Part shown: positions 37,713 to 50,309 of the stretch, one piece after another | Layout: each line of letters starts with the position of its first letter | How positions within the stretch are numbered: the stretch's first letter is position 1 | Assembly (NCBI GenBank): GCA_963920575.1 | Contig: OY986969.1 | Span: 24,839,434-24,903,433, forward strand | Source: Narthecium ossifragum | Lineage: Eukaryota > Streptophyta > Magnoliopsida > Dioscoreales > Nartheciaceae | Direction: 5' to 3' | Length of the DNA: 64,000 bases | Translations under genes and position numbers: made by a program | Notes under the pieces: generated by a model | Seen by the model: the letters and a program-made list of their open reading frames with translations, nothing else | The model's database searches: none | Told to the model about the DNA's origin: nothing

Positions 37713-40700
37713 TGTGTTAAGGCAAAAGAAAATAATGAAGACATTAGTGGGATATGGAATCAGTTCTTGATACCAGCATCGTAGACATATAACGTCAACT
37801 TTGACCAAAGTTTATGAGACGACAACCATGACAAAGTTCATGAGATGAGACGATAACCAAGTACTAGTCCATGAACTGGAAGTTGGATAACACGGATGAC
37901 AGTATGAGGGAAACAAAATTCTAACACAGAGCACACTGAAAGTGAGAAAAAAGGATGAACTTGAGCACATTAGTTTAGACAACATCAACCAGAAACTGAG
38001 GACTTGAAAGATAAAAGTTCTCTACGAGGTGGGATGGTCAAAATGGAGAAGTAGTTGTGTGAAAAGGAAGCAAAAGATTCCCATGATTCGAAAATTTGAG
38101 GCAAAATCGAGCAAAATCAGAAAGTAGTATCTGTACGTTCAAGCTTAATAAACGGATGCCAGTACACTTTTATAATGGAGGCAGCCACTTTTAACAAGAA
38201 ACTTATTTGCACGCAATATTTAATGAATCAATGTTATCATATGCTAAAATGCCGTTAACATACTGACTTACCAGTCAAGGACCTAATAAGCTCATTTGAT
38301 ACATATTCTTGCAGTGTGTGATTTGAGAAGAGATATTTGATTAGCAAAGCTGCCTGACCAGCAACTTCAGCATTTGCAGACAGCAGTAGTTCCTGAACGA
38401 CCAGAATTCCACCTGCCTCTGCAACTGCACGCCTATTCGTTCTACTATGCATAACCAAGCTCTGCAATGCACAAATGGCCACCATCGTCATCTCTTCTGT
38501 TGGCTGATCTTCAAGAAGACTAATCAGTGCACGGCAAGCAGATACTGCATCACTGGCCCTAGCAAGGCCATCACGCTGGAAAAGGTCACCTAGTGCAAGA
38601 GTTGCCAGAAACTTTGCAGGTTGCGATCTGGTCTGTGGATCTAACAGATACTGAGATAGAGGAGCTATCGCATACTTCGCAACTTTCATTTCACGCACTC
38701 TAACATTGTTAAATAATGCTTCAAGCAATCTTCCAGCGGCTTCCTCACATTGATGAGATTTTAGAAGGTCTAGTAGAGCATCTATGGCACCAGCCTCAGC
38801 CATCAGTGCAGCACTTGAAGCATCACTTTTCTCTTGGACGAGAAGGGCACTAAGAGCTACTGCAGCAGTACTCTCCAGTGATGAGTGCAACAATCTTACA
38901 AGCACTCCTACTGAAACTTTGAAGTAATATTTAGCATTAAATCGCAGAACATTTGACAAAACTAGTGCTGCCGACTCCCATAATGAATGGCTAGGCTGGG
39001 GATCATCCTGAATGATGACCTTGGAAAGCTCGAAAATGCCACCTGCATCAGCAACAGCCCTGGGCCAACTCATAGAAATACTCTCAAGTGCTTTTATTGC
39101 TGTTTGCTGTAAGCTGAGGATGCCAATTCCTGCAAGCTGTACAAGAGGCACAACTGCATTTTTTGTGGTAATATCCTGCTGGAAATGCTCCTGTTCTAGA
39201 AGATGTGACAATAATTCAGTACCCAGCTGCTGGATGGCTTGGGATGGAGATTCAAGAAATGATATCAAAGGCTCAATGACTTGACTAGGGGTCAATTTCA
39301 ATGTTGCGAGGCTTTGTGGCTTCTCCAAAATATTTACAAGTGCTTGCAATGCACTATGCTGTCCCCACATGGTAAAATCTGCCCGTTGTAAAAGCAAGAA
39401 AAGGGGTTCCACAATTCTTGCAGCAGCTGAACTTTTAGCAATACCACTATTGTTGGTCAAAATGCGAAGTAGTTCTGCAATCGAGGAGCAAAGGGAACCA
39501 GGTGCAACAAGGAGCATCTCAAGTGCATTATCAATAATTCCAGCTTTAACCATGTCAAGCTTGCAGTGAGGCCGGTCCTTCCCCAACTTTATAAGGGCAC
39601 TGATACTGGCCTCTGCAACTTGAAAGTTTGATCCAGAAACAAATCCAACAAGAAGGTCAACGACCTCATACGTCGCAGCAATATCTGCATGGTGTTCATC
39701 CTCCAGCAATCTGTCAAAAGCACGTAACCCAGATTCTGCCACCACACCTGAGTCCGAAGTCATAAGTGATATTAACGGTTGTATACATTCTGTAGCAATT
39801 GGCATCGCGCGCATGTTTGAGTTCCCAAACAAAACATAGCAGAGTTGTGCAGCATGTTTCTTCAGTTCCAGCGATGAACTAGAAGACAGGATTTTGTACA
39901 GACTATCAAGAGGATTGCCCTCCACATCAGTCAGAATTGATGCCTTTGATGTACTTCCTGAAGTCAATTTGTTTAAGGCGACAAGAGCAGCATGTTGTTC
40001 ACTCTCATACCCTGCATTAAGCATGTCAACTAGAGGTTCAATAGCTTGCCGAGCAATTTCAGTGTCTCTGATATAGTCTGCATCAAAAAGCTCTTGAAGA
40101 GTCGTTGCTGCACTAAGCCTGGCACTTCTGGAGCCCAAACGTAAAACAGCTATGAGTTGATTCAAAGAGCTGAGGGAAGTTTCATGGTGAAGCAGGTCTC
40201 CGTTGCTGTATAAGACTCCCAAAAGATCAGTCATAGCAGTTTCTATTGAATCTTGAGGACCCAAAGATAGATACTTAGTTAAAGCATCTAGAGCCCCAGC
40301 TTCTGCCATGATTAACTTGTTTGGATCGCTTCCATCTGCTATCCTTCTTAGAAGGTGAACAGCTATTGGAGGAGCACCTGGTTTATCTGGCATTGGTCTT
40401 AAAAGATCCACCAACAAGGGAATGGATTTGCGAGCAGTTGCACCAGATTTTATGTCTTCAATAGCGAACAGACGCTCCAGAACAAGTTGATCGGGCTTCC
40501 GAATTAAGTTAAATTCTTCAGACAGTTTAACAAGGTTTGCCATGTCGGATTCCACAAGGCCAATCAAGGAAATCAACCCTCCAACTGCCCCTGAATTTGA
40601 TATAGCAAGATTTATTCCCTTGCTTCCATTGCACGCAAGACTGGCCATTGCTTGAGCAGCAAAATATCTGTCTATAACTGCATCAGACTTCAACAAGAAA

Positions 40701-43700
40701 GTCAAGGAAGGTATTATCTTCATCGCAGCTGGACATAGAACTACTGTTGCATCCTGGAACAAGATAGCCAAGAGAAGAGCACTGACCCATATGCTCTCTG
40801 CATCCTCGTATTCAGCCTATACATAGAGAAGAATTTTCAATCAAGAACATTGTCAAGGAAATAATTAATCAGCTTACGCATATGTGTCCCCATATAGACA
40901 TAACTACGTGGAAAGATTCATCAGTTCTTATCAATCAACCAAAAAGTCAGACCTCTCAGGCTGGAATGAAGGTTAAGTAAGCATGTATATTTGGTTACTG
41001 CATCAATATAATTTCGGGCTTATTTTGGAGATACAATGAGACAGCCAAACTGATTAGAGGAAAGTTATTTTACCCTTCAGCTAGTATCGTTGTCAGTATG
41101 TGCTGCATCTTAGAGAGGAAAAAATACAAGGGCATAGCAAAACGTGAACAGTACAAAAAACCTAATTGTCAAAGAGTTTCATTCATGCGGCCCTCAAAAT
41201 GTAATCCTCAAACGAGAACTGTATTCCTGCAGAACCCTCAATCTTTGACTATTGAATATCCACCTCCCCTGTATTACCCCACTTCATGTGTGATAATCCT
41301 TCCTTTGGCAATTTTGCATTGCATGTATCTCGCACAAATAAGCTTAAAGCCCTTCTATGAGAAGAGCCAAAACTAATAATTAAATTTTAACCAGGATGTA
41401 ACCAAGTACGTTTAGTGTCAAGATTCCATAGTGGTTGAACACTCCCAAAACAGAAGATTCTACTTCCCAAGATCCTGCCTAATGTAATCAGAACCAAAGA
41501 ATAATTGGAATTCTCAGATAAGGTCCACCACCTGTAATCACTGAATCTAACCACAGAGTGATCCCATCTGTCTTGTATGAACACTGTGATACCTAACCTA
41601 CATAATGTGAAGGAAAACTAGTTTCAAAGAGTTCATTGAATATTTCAACATAGCAGACCAGAAACAAGCCAGTAAAGATAGCCTTGTTGCCTCTGCAGGT
41701 GAAAGAAAGAAATGTACCAAGATGGACATTGTTTATGCAGTATGACCACCAATGTTGCATAGATCAAGATGGACTTCACTTATGCAGCATGATTACCACT
41801 GTTGCATCAAATGTAACACAGGTTTGGAACACATTAACAATACAGAGTTGCAGTGAATTCATACCTGTGGATTAGCAATGTAAACTGCGAGCTTTTCAGA
41901 GAGAACATCCACTCCACCAGCTTCCAGGACAATAAGCTTGTTTCTGGTTTGGGCAGATGATATTATTGAGAGCAACCACAAAGCAACTGTGCCACCAAAA
42001 ATAGTTGCTGCATCAGGAACCTCACAGTCGTCAACTTCATGATGGACAACATTTCTGTCCATAAAGCTTCTAGGAGTTCTTGATTCCATGTCAAGAGAGT
42101 CGGAACTGGGATGATGTTTCAGCATATGCACCAGTGCATAAATGAGGTCTTCCAGAAGTCCAGATGTCTCGAGTACATCCATGAACTGCTGCTTATGCTC
42201 TTTAGCAGCGCAAATGAGAAGTGCAACTCCACCACTTCTTACTTCTAAATTAGAGGATTTAATAATCCTATGGCCAATGAAAGCGATGCATTCAGGTCTT
42301 CCTATCAAGCAATCACCAAGTTCAACAGGTAGGTCCCTGCATAGCCTGGAAAGTATTTCAATTGCTTTGTCTTGCGCAGGAGGAAGCCCAATGTCGAGAC
42401 ATCGGATCAATGGTTCTAAGCTCGATGGAACTTCCACAAGGGGAATCCATGGAGGATAAGTTAAGTACAAACTCTGTTTTGTCCTCACCAACAATGCAAG
42501 TACATCCAAAGAATCAGAGGTATTAATCCCATCCATGTCCAAGGCAGCTAATGTGTCCACTATTGCAAGAACCACATAACGATACTGAGAGTTTTCATTA
42601 AGAACATCACCAACTGGAAAGTGGTTTAGTAACTGATAGAGTGCACGTGAGGCATTCTTCCTGCCTTCCAAAGCACCTTCTCCGAGCACTCTCATCAAAG
42701 CGGAGATTACATCTTCTTCCATAGCCTCTCCAGCAATTTGGGTGTCAGAAAGGAGATTCGCCAAAGCAGCAACAGCGGTTTCAGCAGCATCAATGGACGA
42801 TGTTTTTGCCATCTTTATTAGAGGCTTGACGTCGCCTTCAGCTATATAAGACACCTTACTCTTAGATTTTGCCTTGGTTGGGCGAGAAAGTGCGCCCAAG
42901 GCCCGAGCAGATTGCGTTGCAACGACTTGAGTTTTGCTGGTCAACAGCTTCATGCACGGATGGACAATCTCATCAGTCGCAAAACTGTCGCATATATCTG
43001 GCCGACTACTAAATAAATCAGCAAGAACAGAAGCGGCACACTCCTGATTTTTCTCATTTGATGAGTTCAGAACTTGCACGAGAGACATGAGTCCTTTATT
43101 GGGAGGGGAGCCTTCCTGCACCAAGTCCTTATGAGAAGCCATGGTTAGAACATGGCCCAACACCACCATAGCATGGGTCTTTGAACCAGTAGAGTCATTG
43201 AGAAGTAAGGCTAATAGCTGATTGATAGTAGCAGAGTCAGCATAGCGTATCAGTTTCCTGAGTGCTTGGGACGAAGCTTCTTGCCCTTTAGACCCACCAC
43301 TCTTCAGAAGCCATAAGAGAGCTGCGACAGCACCAGCGCTCTCAACACATGCACGGATGTCTTCACTGTGACAGCATAAGTTCCAAAGCACATGAGCTGC
43401 ATCTTCCCTTGCTTTCTGAGATCCTGTTTCCAACAGCTGCACCAGAGGAGGGATACCACCAGCAGCTGTAATAGCCCATTTGCTATCATCTATATGATCT
43501 GATAAGATGGCCAGCAAAGCCACTGCATACTCCTGATGCTGCTCACCAGAAAGTCCAAGCAACGAAATCAGCAATTGGACGCCTTCTCTCTTCCCAAGAG
43601 CCTCCCAAATGCCAACGCCGCTACAACACAAGCTTGCTAAAGTGTGGATAAGGTGCTCCTGCACATCACCAGAAGCCATGGTGATCAACCCAGTAAGCAT

Positions 43701-45150
43701 CCTTTTCGCATCTGAATGATCAAGCTTATTGGAGAGACAGGTGTTGCCATATAGACTCGCCAGAGCCTCGAGGACACGGTCCTGAACTAATTTATTGTCC
43801 CGTGGTTTTAATAGTGTTATTAAGATATCCTCAATTTCGAGTGCATTAAAAGCCTCTTCTTTACACTCAAAAACCATTAGAGAGTAAGCCAGAGATCCAA
43901 CTATATCAGCAACTGGAGCTGTTAAGCGAGGGGCCCGGGAGATTTCTCCGAGGTAAAGAATTAGAGAAGACATACTGCCACAAATATTTGCTAAAGCACG
44001 AACCGCATGCCCCTGTAAAGCATGGCCAGACCTGCCTTGCATGCATTCCTTAGAAGGAGCAACCACAGCACCAATCAGAAGTGGAATACCACCAGCCTCC
44101 ACCACAGCTTTCTTGGCCACGGTCGACTTTGATGAAAGGGCCTCAAGCGCATCAGCGGTACTTGCACGAACAGAAATATCATTGTCCCTGCCAAGTAGAT
44201 GAAGGAGAGCCTTAACTGCTCCAGAATCGATGACTTTGGGGACACTATCACCAAAAGCCAATATTAGGCGTGCCAAAAGAGATGCGGCATTAGACTGAGC
44301 AGATGGATTATCAGAAGAAAGTAGGCCAGTGATGATCTCGACTCCTCCAGCCTCAAGTGTGGCCCTCCAGTAACCATCTTTATCCCCACAAAGGCTCCTC
44401 AAGGCCCCAGTCACAAACCCCTGGACCACCCTATCTTGCTTAATCTTTGGATTCAGCTGCTCCCATAGAGTTGGCACTACACCTTCCGTAACAAAGATCT
44501 TCATGCCAATATGATCATCTGAAATTCCCCCAGATGAAACTTCATAGATGGCCTCTGCCGCAGCTTTCCTTGCCTCAGATGACTCTGACTTGAGAAGAGA
44601 TAGCAAAGGCGGCACACAACCTCCTAGGAGGACCTTCACACGCAAGTCGTCTTCCATGCACAGGGCACTTAGGGTTGCGGCAACATTGACCTTTGCTGAG
44701 GGTGTTCCATTCCTTAGGATAGAAATAAATAATGGCATTGCCTGAGAGTGGGAACCGATCAAAGTTCTAGCATCCTTATGTCCACGGGCGACCGATAGCA
44801 ATCTTGCGGTTATCAGCTCTTTTTCCGATGGTGAGGACATATTAGCATGAAGCTGCTCCACAAGGTGAGCCACGGTGGCCATCGTACCTTCTGGGTCATC
44901 CATTGGCGCATCTCCATTTGATCCTCTGCAACTATAACACGTAAGTGAGCACCTTCTAAGTGAAATCAGCAAACATATATTTGACGAAGACGACTATCCT
45001 ATGAAATTTAAAGTTTGGCTTCAATTCAACATGAAAAGTTCTTAGCCATGTAAGATATAGTTCCAGTGATGAGTACCTAGACCGAGAAGATGATGTAGAG
45101 TGTGGAGGAGAGGTAGAGCGTCTAGGATTCGGCGAGGGAGACTTCGGCAT
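36324..45150 (-). CDS. CSI1: CELLULOSE SYNTHASE INTERACTIVE protein, armadillo repeats plus C2
   Basis: Large scaffold that in Arabidopsis links cellulose synthase complexes to cortical microtubules at the plasma membrane. Exons from the 5' end: 45077-45150, 41865-44925, 38272-40816, 36787-37241, 36577-36693, 36324-36485. These total 6414 nt, 2137 residues, matching the roughly 2150 of Arabidopsis CSI1. A short Ser/Pro-rich N-tail is followed by many armadillo/HEAT-type helical repeats (for example EAGGIPLLIGAV, TAAGGIPPLVQLLETG, DSGAVKALLHLLG). From about residue 2006 a C2 domain follows, with CLPGCLTVTIKRGNNL and PEWKEGFTWAFDVPPKGQK. The C-terminus resembles CSI1 (LEIEIVWSNR...NDGT). Two giant exons are fully open, so the gene looks functional. 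It could be CSI3 rather than CSI1; the two are hard to separate by eye. Confidence 0.93.
37676..37710. repeat. (CA)n microsatellite
   Basis: 35-bp uninterrupted CA dinucleotide run in the intron between CSI exons 3 and 4. Confidence 0.95.
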
Positions 45151-46100
45151 GTAAACTTATGCTCAGAACTGAGTCGATTTACTTGGATCTCTGCAAAAAC
45201 TAGAGAGCAATTACTCAGTAATAACTAACACACCGGTGTGTTAACAACTTCACGACCAATCCTGCAAACATAAACTCAGCAAGTAGCAAAGAAAGAGCAA
45301 AATGTTATACATAACACTAGAAATCGACATTTCCAGAAGCCATTTTAAACGTTGTGACCATAGAGACGTAGCCTAATTTTCTTGCTAACAAAACTTAAGA
45401 ACCTAGAAATCAAGAAATCACTGCTTTCAATTGAGCTCTGCAAGAACTATATCGAACGTCTCCTTTCTCCCTCCCAGAGAAGGGAAGAGTTCGTGGATCC
45501 GATCAAATAGACCGAATACAACAAATGCAAATGGAAGAACATCAAGAAGTAGAACAAAACACACCAGATCCCCATCTGTTTCGCCGAATGTGATCAAAAT
45601 AGAATAAGAAGAACACGAGATCTCGCAATTGCAGAGCAATTCCCGACCCATCCGAAGACTTACGAAGCCAAACGGGAACGAGAAGGAATTAGAGCGTCTA
45701 GAGTGTCCTTCCAACTTCGGACAACCAAAAACAACACCGCATAGGAGTAAAATTCGAGTAAAAACCCCTTACATTCGGAATCCAAAGCAACGACTTCGGC
45801 GAGGCGTTTAGGGTTCCTGTCGTGAGATTTTACAAGCCCACTTGGCTGCCTCCACGGCCGTGTCGATTCGGTACGCAATTGAAAGGCGGCGACGACGAGA
45901 GATCGGAAGAGAGAGAGGCGAAGTTGGCCAGTGGAGAGGTCTTCGTCTCTCCTCGTCTCCTCCACTCCCCCCCTCTCTCTCTCCCTCTCACCTCTTTTTA
46001 GTGGTTTCTTTATTTTGGCTGGGGACCTCCGGGCCTGTGAGGAGGACGGAAAGGAGAAGTCCTGCAGTGCTGAGATGGAAAGGGTGGCGTTAGTTAGGAC
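45151..46100 (-). promoter_or_regulatory. CSI 5' UTR with intron(s) and proximal promoter
   Basis: On the minus strand a splice acceptor (TTTTTGCAG) ends at 45191, leaving about 40 nt of 5' UTR on the ATG exon. Possible donors for upstream non-coding exons are GTAAGT next to 45661 and GTAAGG next to 45776. Farther up, 45960-45998 is a CT-rich stretch on the + strand. A spliced 5' UTR is therefore likely, but its exact exons need transcript data. Confidence 0.5.
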
Positions 46101-46504
46101 AGAGGTACTGTGAAGAGAATGCTTATTAATTTTTTTAGCTGTAAAACTCAAAACTCCGCGGCAGTGATTCATATAACACACTAGTCTTTCGAGGGGCCCA
46201 TGCCAGGTGTCTTATGATGCTTGGGTGCAGGGGGTGGTGGAGGATTAGCTGTTTCTTTCAAACACGAGACAGCTTACTGGGTGGATCGCTTAAGCAGTGG
46301 CCTTTTTGAAGTAGAGCCGCGTGAGTTTTGTTTCGCTCGTACCAACCATACCAACGGCCAGTTCTATTTGAATATCAATTAATGTTTTAAAATATAAATA
46401 AAAATATTAATTAGAATTCAAATGACAAATATATATATTATAATATTATATTTTATGAGTCACGATATGACTTATGTATTTTCTCACACGTGGCAATTGA
46501 ATCA
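46101..46504. other. Intergenic DNA, no gene seen
   Basis: Non-coding, becoming AT-rich near 46380-46450. Nothing recognised. Confidence 0.4.
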
Positions 46505-46640
46505 TAAAAAAAATAAGAGAGGGGGGACACGTGCTAGCTGAGTATAGAGAGAGAGGAGAACAGAGGGATAGGGATAGCGGGGGTGGATTGTTACGCGTGT
46601 CATGTGGCTCATGCCACTTAGTATATATATATAAACCAGT
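46505..46640. repeat. Dispersed repeat A, copy 2 (divergent)
   Basis: Shares the ordered words AGCGGGGGTGGATTGTTACG, CATGTGGC and CCACTTAGTATATATATA with 9470-9565. The left half is rich in GA/GGGG. Open frames on the minus strand across it are Ser/Leu/Pro low complexity and not genes. Confidence 0.45.
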
Positions 46641-46972
46641 GATATGATAGTAGAAAGAGAGCGAAACAGATCCCGAACCGCGTAGAGGGCTTGTCCTTTT
46701 CCTTTTTTTTTGCAAATAACCATGACCTTTTATGCGTGTATTAACATATGCAAATACTTCTACATGATTGCTATTTGCAATTCACCCCTCTAGTTATTGG
46801 TTTATATAAAATAGTCCTATTACTAGCCAAAAAAAATGTCTAAATATGTTAACTTAATCATCTTTAATTGACTATATCATGTTTAGATATGAATACCATC
46901 TCCCTTCATTGTTATTTAACTCGCCCCTTCTCATGTTTTTTACGTTGCAAATGACCCCTTTTGCATTTATTT

Positions 46973-47422
46973 GAAAATATTCTTCCAATGAATTTATTAA
47001 GCCACGAACAAGATAAAAATGATATTGGGATAATATAATTTTTTTTCATTTTTAAGTGGTTGCTGTGGAGTTGTTATCACATTTTGTTGATAAAATAAAG
47101 AAAGGATGATATGCGAAAATATTCTTCCAATTAATTTATTAAGCCACGAACAAGATAAAAATGATATTGGAAGAATATAATTTTTTTCATTTTTAAGTGG
47201 TTGCTGTGGAGTTTTTTTTTTTCTTTATGAGTTGAGCATGAAACGATTAGCATACTATAAAACATGATCCAGCGTCGGTCGATCTTTCTTTGGTTGTCAA
47301 ACAAAATACAATCCGAATGAACGGCAGGACCGGACTATACCATCAGCAGTAATATTCTCCTCCTAGGTTGTTGTGGAGTTGTTATCGCATTTTGTTGATA
47401 AAATAAAGAAAGGATGATATGC
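46973..47422. repeat. 142-bp tandem duplication, second copy interrupted
   Basis: The unit starting GAAAATATTCTTCCAAT runs 46973-47114 and repeats from 47115. The second copy breaks at 47213 and resumes at 47366, finishing GAAAGGATGATATGC at 47422. The break holds the insertion at 47214-47365. Confidence 0.85.
47214..47365 (-). mobile_element. Short poly(A) retroinsertion with 15-bp target duplication
   Basis: A 152-bp insertion whose + strand starts with a T run, so it carries a poly(A) tail on the minus strand. It is flanked by GGTTGCTGTGGAGTT (47199-47213) and GGTTGTTGTGGAGTT (47366-47380), a target duplication with one mismatch. It disrupts a tandem repeat copy. The size and structure fit a SINE or a 5'-truncated retroposed transcript; the body is not recognised. 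Confidence 0.8.
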
Positions 47423-47679
47423 GAAAGTACTTCAACGAAGAGTGGATTTTGTAGCATATTCATAAGTCAATGACTAGTTGCAATTAGAGCATTCTGAGTT
47501 ATAATAACAGAAAAATCTTGTAGAATATTATTTTCAGGGGGCATTCGCATAATCGAAGCATGAGAGATGTGGTAAGATGTCAGTTCCACATATAGACATG
47601 ACATCCGACCGTTCCCTTCAACTAACTTTTATTCTTATAAAATATAAACTTATACGTAATAGACCGGGTTTGAATTTTA

Positions 47680-47949
47680 GGCCTCGTTTGATACGGGATT
47701 AATTTTATTCCGAATTAAGAAACTTTATTTTAAATTTTAGAAATAATTTTATAATAATTACTTAGAATAAGAAAAAAACAGAGTGAAGAATGAAAATAAC
47801 TTTATAATGATTACTTAGAATAAAGGAAAAGGTGTTTGGGGTTAAGGAGTGGAATAAGTAGTGGATTCGAGAATATTCCAGGAATATTCTCCCCCTTAAC
47901 GAGTTAAGGGTTATTCTCGAAATCTATTCCCGTACATATAAGTTGAGGT
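47680..47949. mobile_element. Decayed MITE-like element
   Basis: It starts GGCCTCGTTTGATACGGG after a TTA. On the right it ends with TATTCCCGTACATATAAGTTG, whose complement shares TACGGGA-TA-ATTT with the left end. Inside, a direct repeat of the ATAATTACTTAGAATAA type occurs twice (about 47754 and 47807). A Tourist-like origin is suspected but the right end has decayed. Confidence 0.4.
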
Positions 47950-50273
47950 GTCATATAAGTCTACGTCGTTTAAGCCATATTCCGAAGGAAAAAATAAAGA
48001 TTTATATATATGGACATATAACGTGTATATTCATCATATTATTCCATGAAGTAAACGAAACAACACTACACCGCAAAATACTTAATACTTCACTACTAAC
48101 CGGCGTCTCTCCGGATTCAATCACCAGCAGCCTCATGCTCCATTGCGCTCGTCCGGCGGTGCTATTTAATTTGCTAGGCGCCCTTTAATGATTCGTGTCT
48201 TGGATTCAATAATTACGGCTGGGATTTAGATTGCTAGAGTCTTGGATGGAGTCGATCGATTCAGCGGGCACCATGTGGGTTGGATGGTGGTTGGTGACGT
48301 GTCCTCAATCTTTTGACATCCCTTGACAATCATACTCGACTAAAAAATGGGATCATATGTGCTGATAAGGAGAGTGATAATTTTTAGAAAGTCATTTTTT
48401 TAAATAAAAGTGGATTTTGTTTAGAATAATTTCTTGTGTCACTTCAGTGTCGTACCTCCAGTAGTATGTAATCTCCAAGTGGAGAACCTGGTCTTACGAC
48501 TTAATTGTTAAAAAAAAAGAGATTATGAAAATAAGATGGTAAAAGCTGAAAGTTTAAAAATGACATCACTTGTTTAAAAAATGGAAACCAAGATTATTTA
48601 AATTATAAGTTGCTTAATTTAATTTAATTTAATTTCTCGTAGGAGCTAATAAAGTAGAATACAAGTCTCGAAAATTATATGTCTTCCACGAGGAAGCAAA
48701 TCTAAATATTACTTTTATATCGACATATAGTCTCAAAACCAACTAATAAATCCTAATTGGCCCAATAAACACGACATGACGAGTTACATTAACCCAATAA
48801 TAGAAAAGGAAAAGAAAAGTCTTTAAGATAGCCTACTACATAGCTGCATAGTGATCTCCATCTGTCTCTTTAGCCCTGATAACCCTTGTGTTTCTCATAA
48901 TCGCGAAACTAGTCCACGTCCAGACTCCAGAGCCCAAACAGCTATAGAGGCGCATTAATCAGGCCTAAAAGGAGTAGATAGCGAATGGGCTACGGGCCCA
49001 TCTGTGTGTACTGTGCGTGTCTCCTATGGTTCCAGCACGAATAGTGACGTTGATGGGAATACACACCCATGTTCCGTATCCAGTATTCATATCTTTCTGG
49101 CAGTGTCTCTCTATTAGCCTGCAAACTATGCCAATATATCTCTCCATCTATAGTACGTAACGCAGCAATCTATCATGGTTCATTGGTTCTTTCCTGCTGG
49201 ATGGGAAAGGATAGCTTTGTGGCATTTAAGAGTGCAGGTGTGTTGGGTATCAGATTTATGACTACTAAAGATAGGATCAGGATTCATGAATCAGCTTTCG
49301 ATCAGAAATCCAGATGTATTCTTGTTAGATAGTAGATAGCAATCTCAATAGGAAAGATGCTTTTACTAAAGTAAGCTGTCAATGGACAGTCAGTCGTACG
49401 TGGAAAGATGCTTTAGTTGGAGAGGTTTTTAATTGTTTCAGTTTCACGTTCTAGATCACATGCGGTTGAGAAATATTGATGGGAGAGATGTGTGTCATGA
49501 TAAAGATGGATATCTATCTAACTCTATATAAGGTAGGTTTTTTTTGATAAAAGACGGTCCATATTGGCTCTTTAGATTTCTATCTAATGGTCCACAAAAC
49601 CGAAGCTTTTATCAACGGTCGATAGATTTAAACAGGGTGGAAATCATTGATGGGAATGGAGGATCTCGTTGTATGCATAACTAAATACGGAAAGGGGGGA
49701 GAGAGCCGGAGAGACGTGCCACCGACGTCGATCGCCATTGAGGAGATCTACCCCCCTCCCCCCACCCACGAGATCTCTTCGACGGCTGTAGTGTCCATAT
49801 GTGTGTTCTGGAATTAAATTTTAGGGTTATCTTTTTTTGTGGTTTCGTGATTCTTGGTATCTTCGGGAAAAAAGCCGCTCAATTATAAGGCCATAAGATC
49901 TGATCTTTTCTTCTACATGTAACTTTTACTATATTTTGCAACAATGAGTTTAAATTAGTAAGATCTATACATGAGATCGACGGGTTTATAGACTTCTTAG
50001 AAATTCCTCACTTTAACTATTATAGCTAATGTTGAGATTTTAAATTCTTTTTATTATCTAACTATTACGACCCATTTTTTCAAATTAAAAACACCTAGAT
50101 CATGGATTGATTGTCACCGTCCGATTAAACCGTGTCGGGGGAATGAGTGATTGCTAGTCTACCTTATAAGAAAATGTGTGTTCTATCATACGGTTCTAAA
50201 TGTCTCTGACAAGCTATAACAAGTTGATGAAGATTGATATGATGATTGAGAATGAAGACACGCGAGTTCGATC
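47950..50273. other. Intergenic DNA, no gene seen
   Basis: AT-rich with several short simple repeats, for example (AATTT)n at about 48615-48635. Open frames at 48965-49332 overlap on both strands and have no family resemblance. A GC-rich patch lies at 49685-49790. Confidence 0.4.
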
Positions 50274-50295
50274 GGGGGGGGGGGGGGGGGGGGGG
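50274..50295. repeat. Poly(G) run of 22
   Basis: Twenty-two consecutive G on the + strand, beginning after GTTCGATC. Unusual in length for a plant genome assembly; the true length may be uncertain. Confidence 0.9.
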
Positions 50296-50309
50296 TAGTA
50301 GTCAGTTAT

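Noticed and set aside
46101..46640. Promoter or small gene near 46446-46723 on the minus strand
   Set aside because: The frames are Ser/Leu/Pro low complexity from a GA-rich dispersed repeat, with no similarity or splice support.
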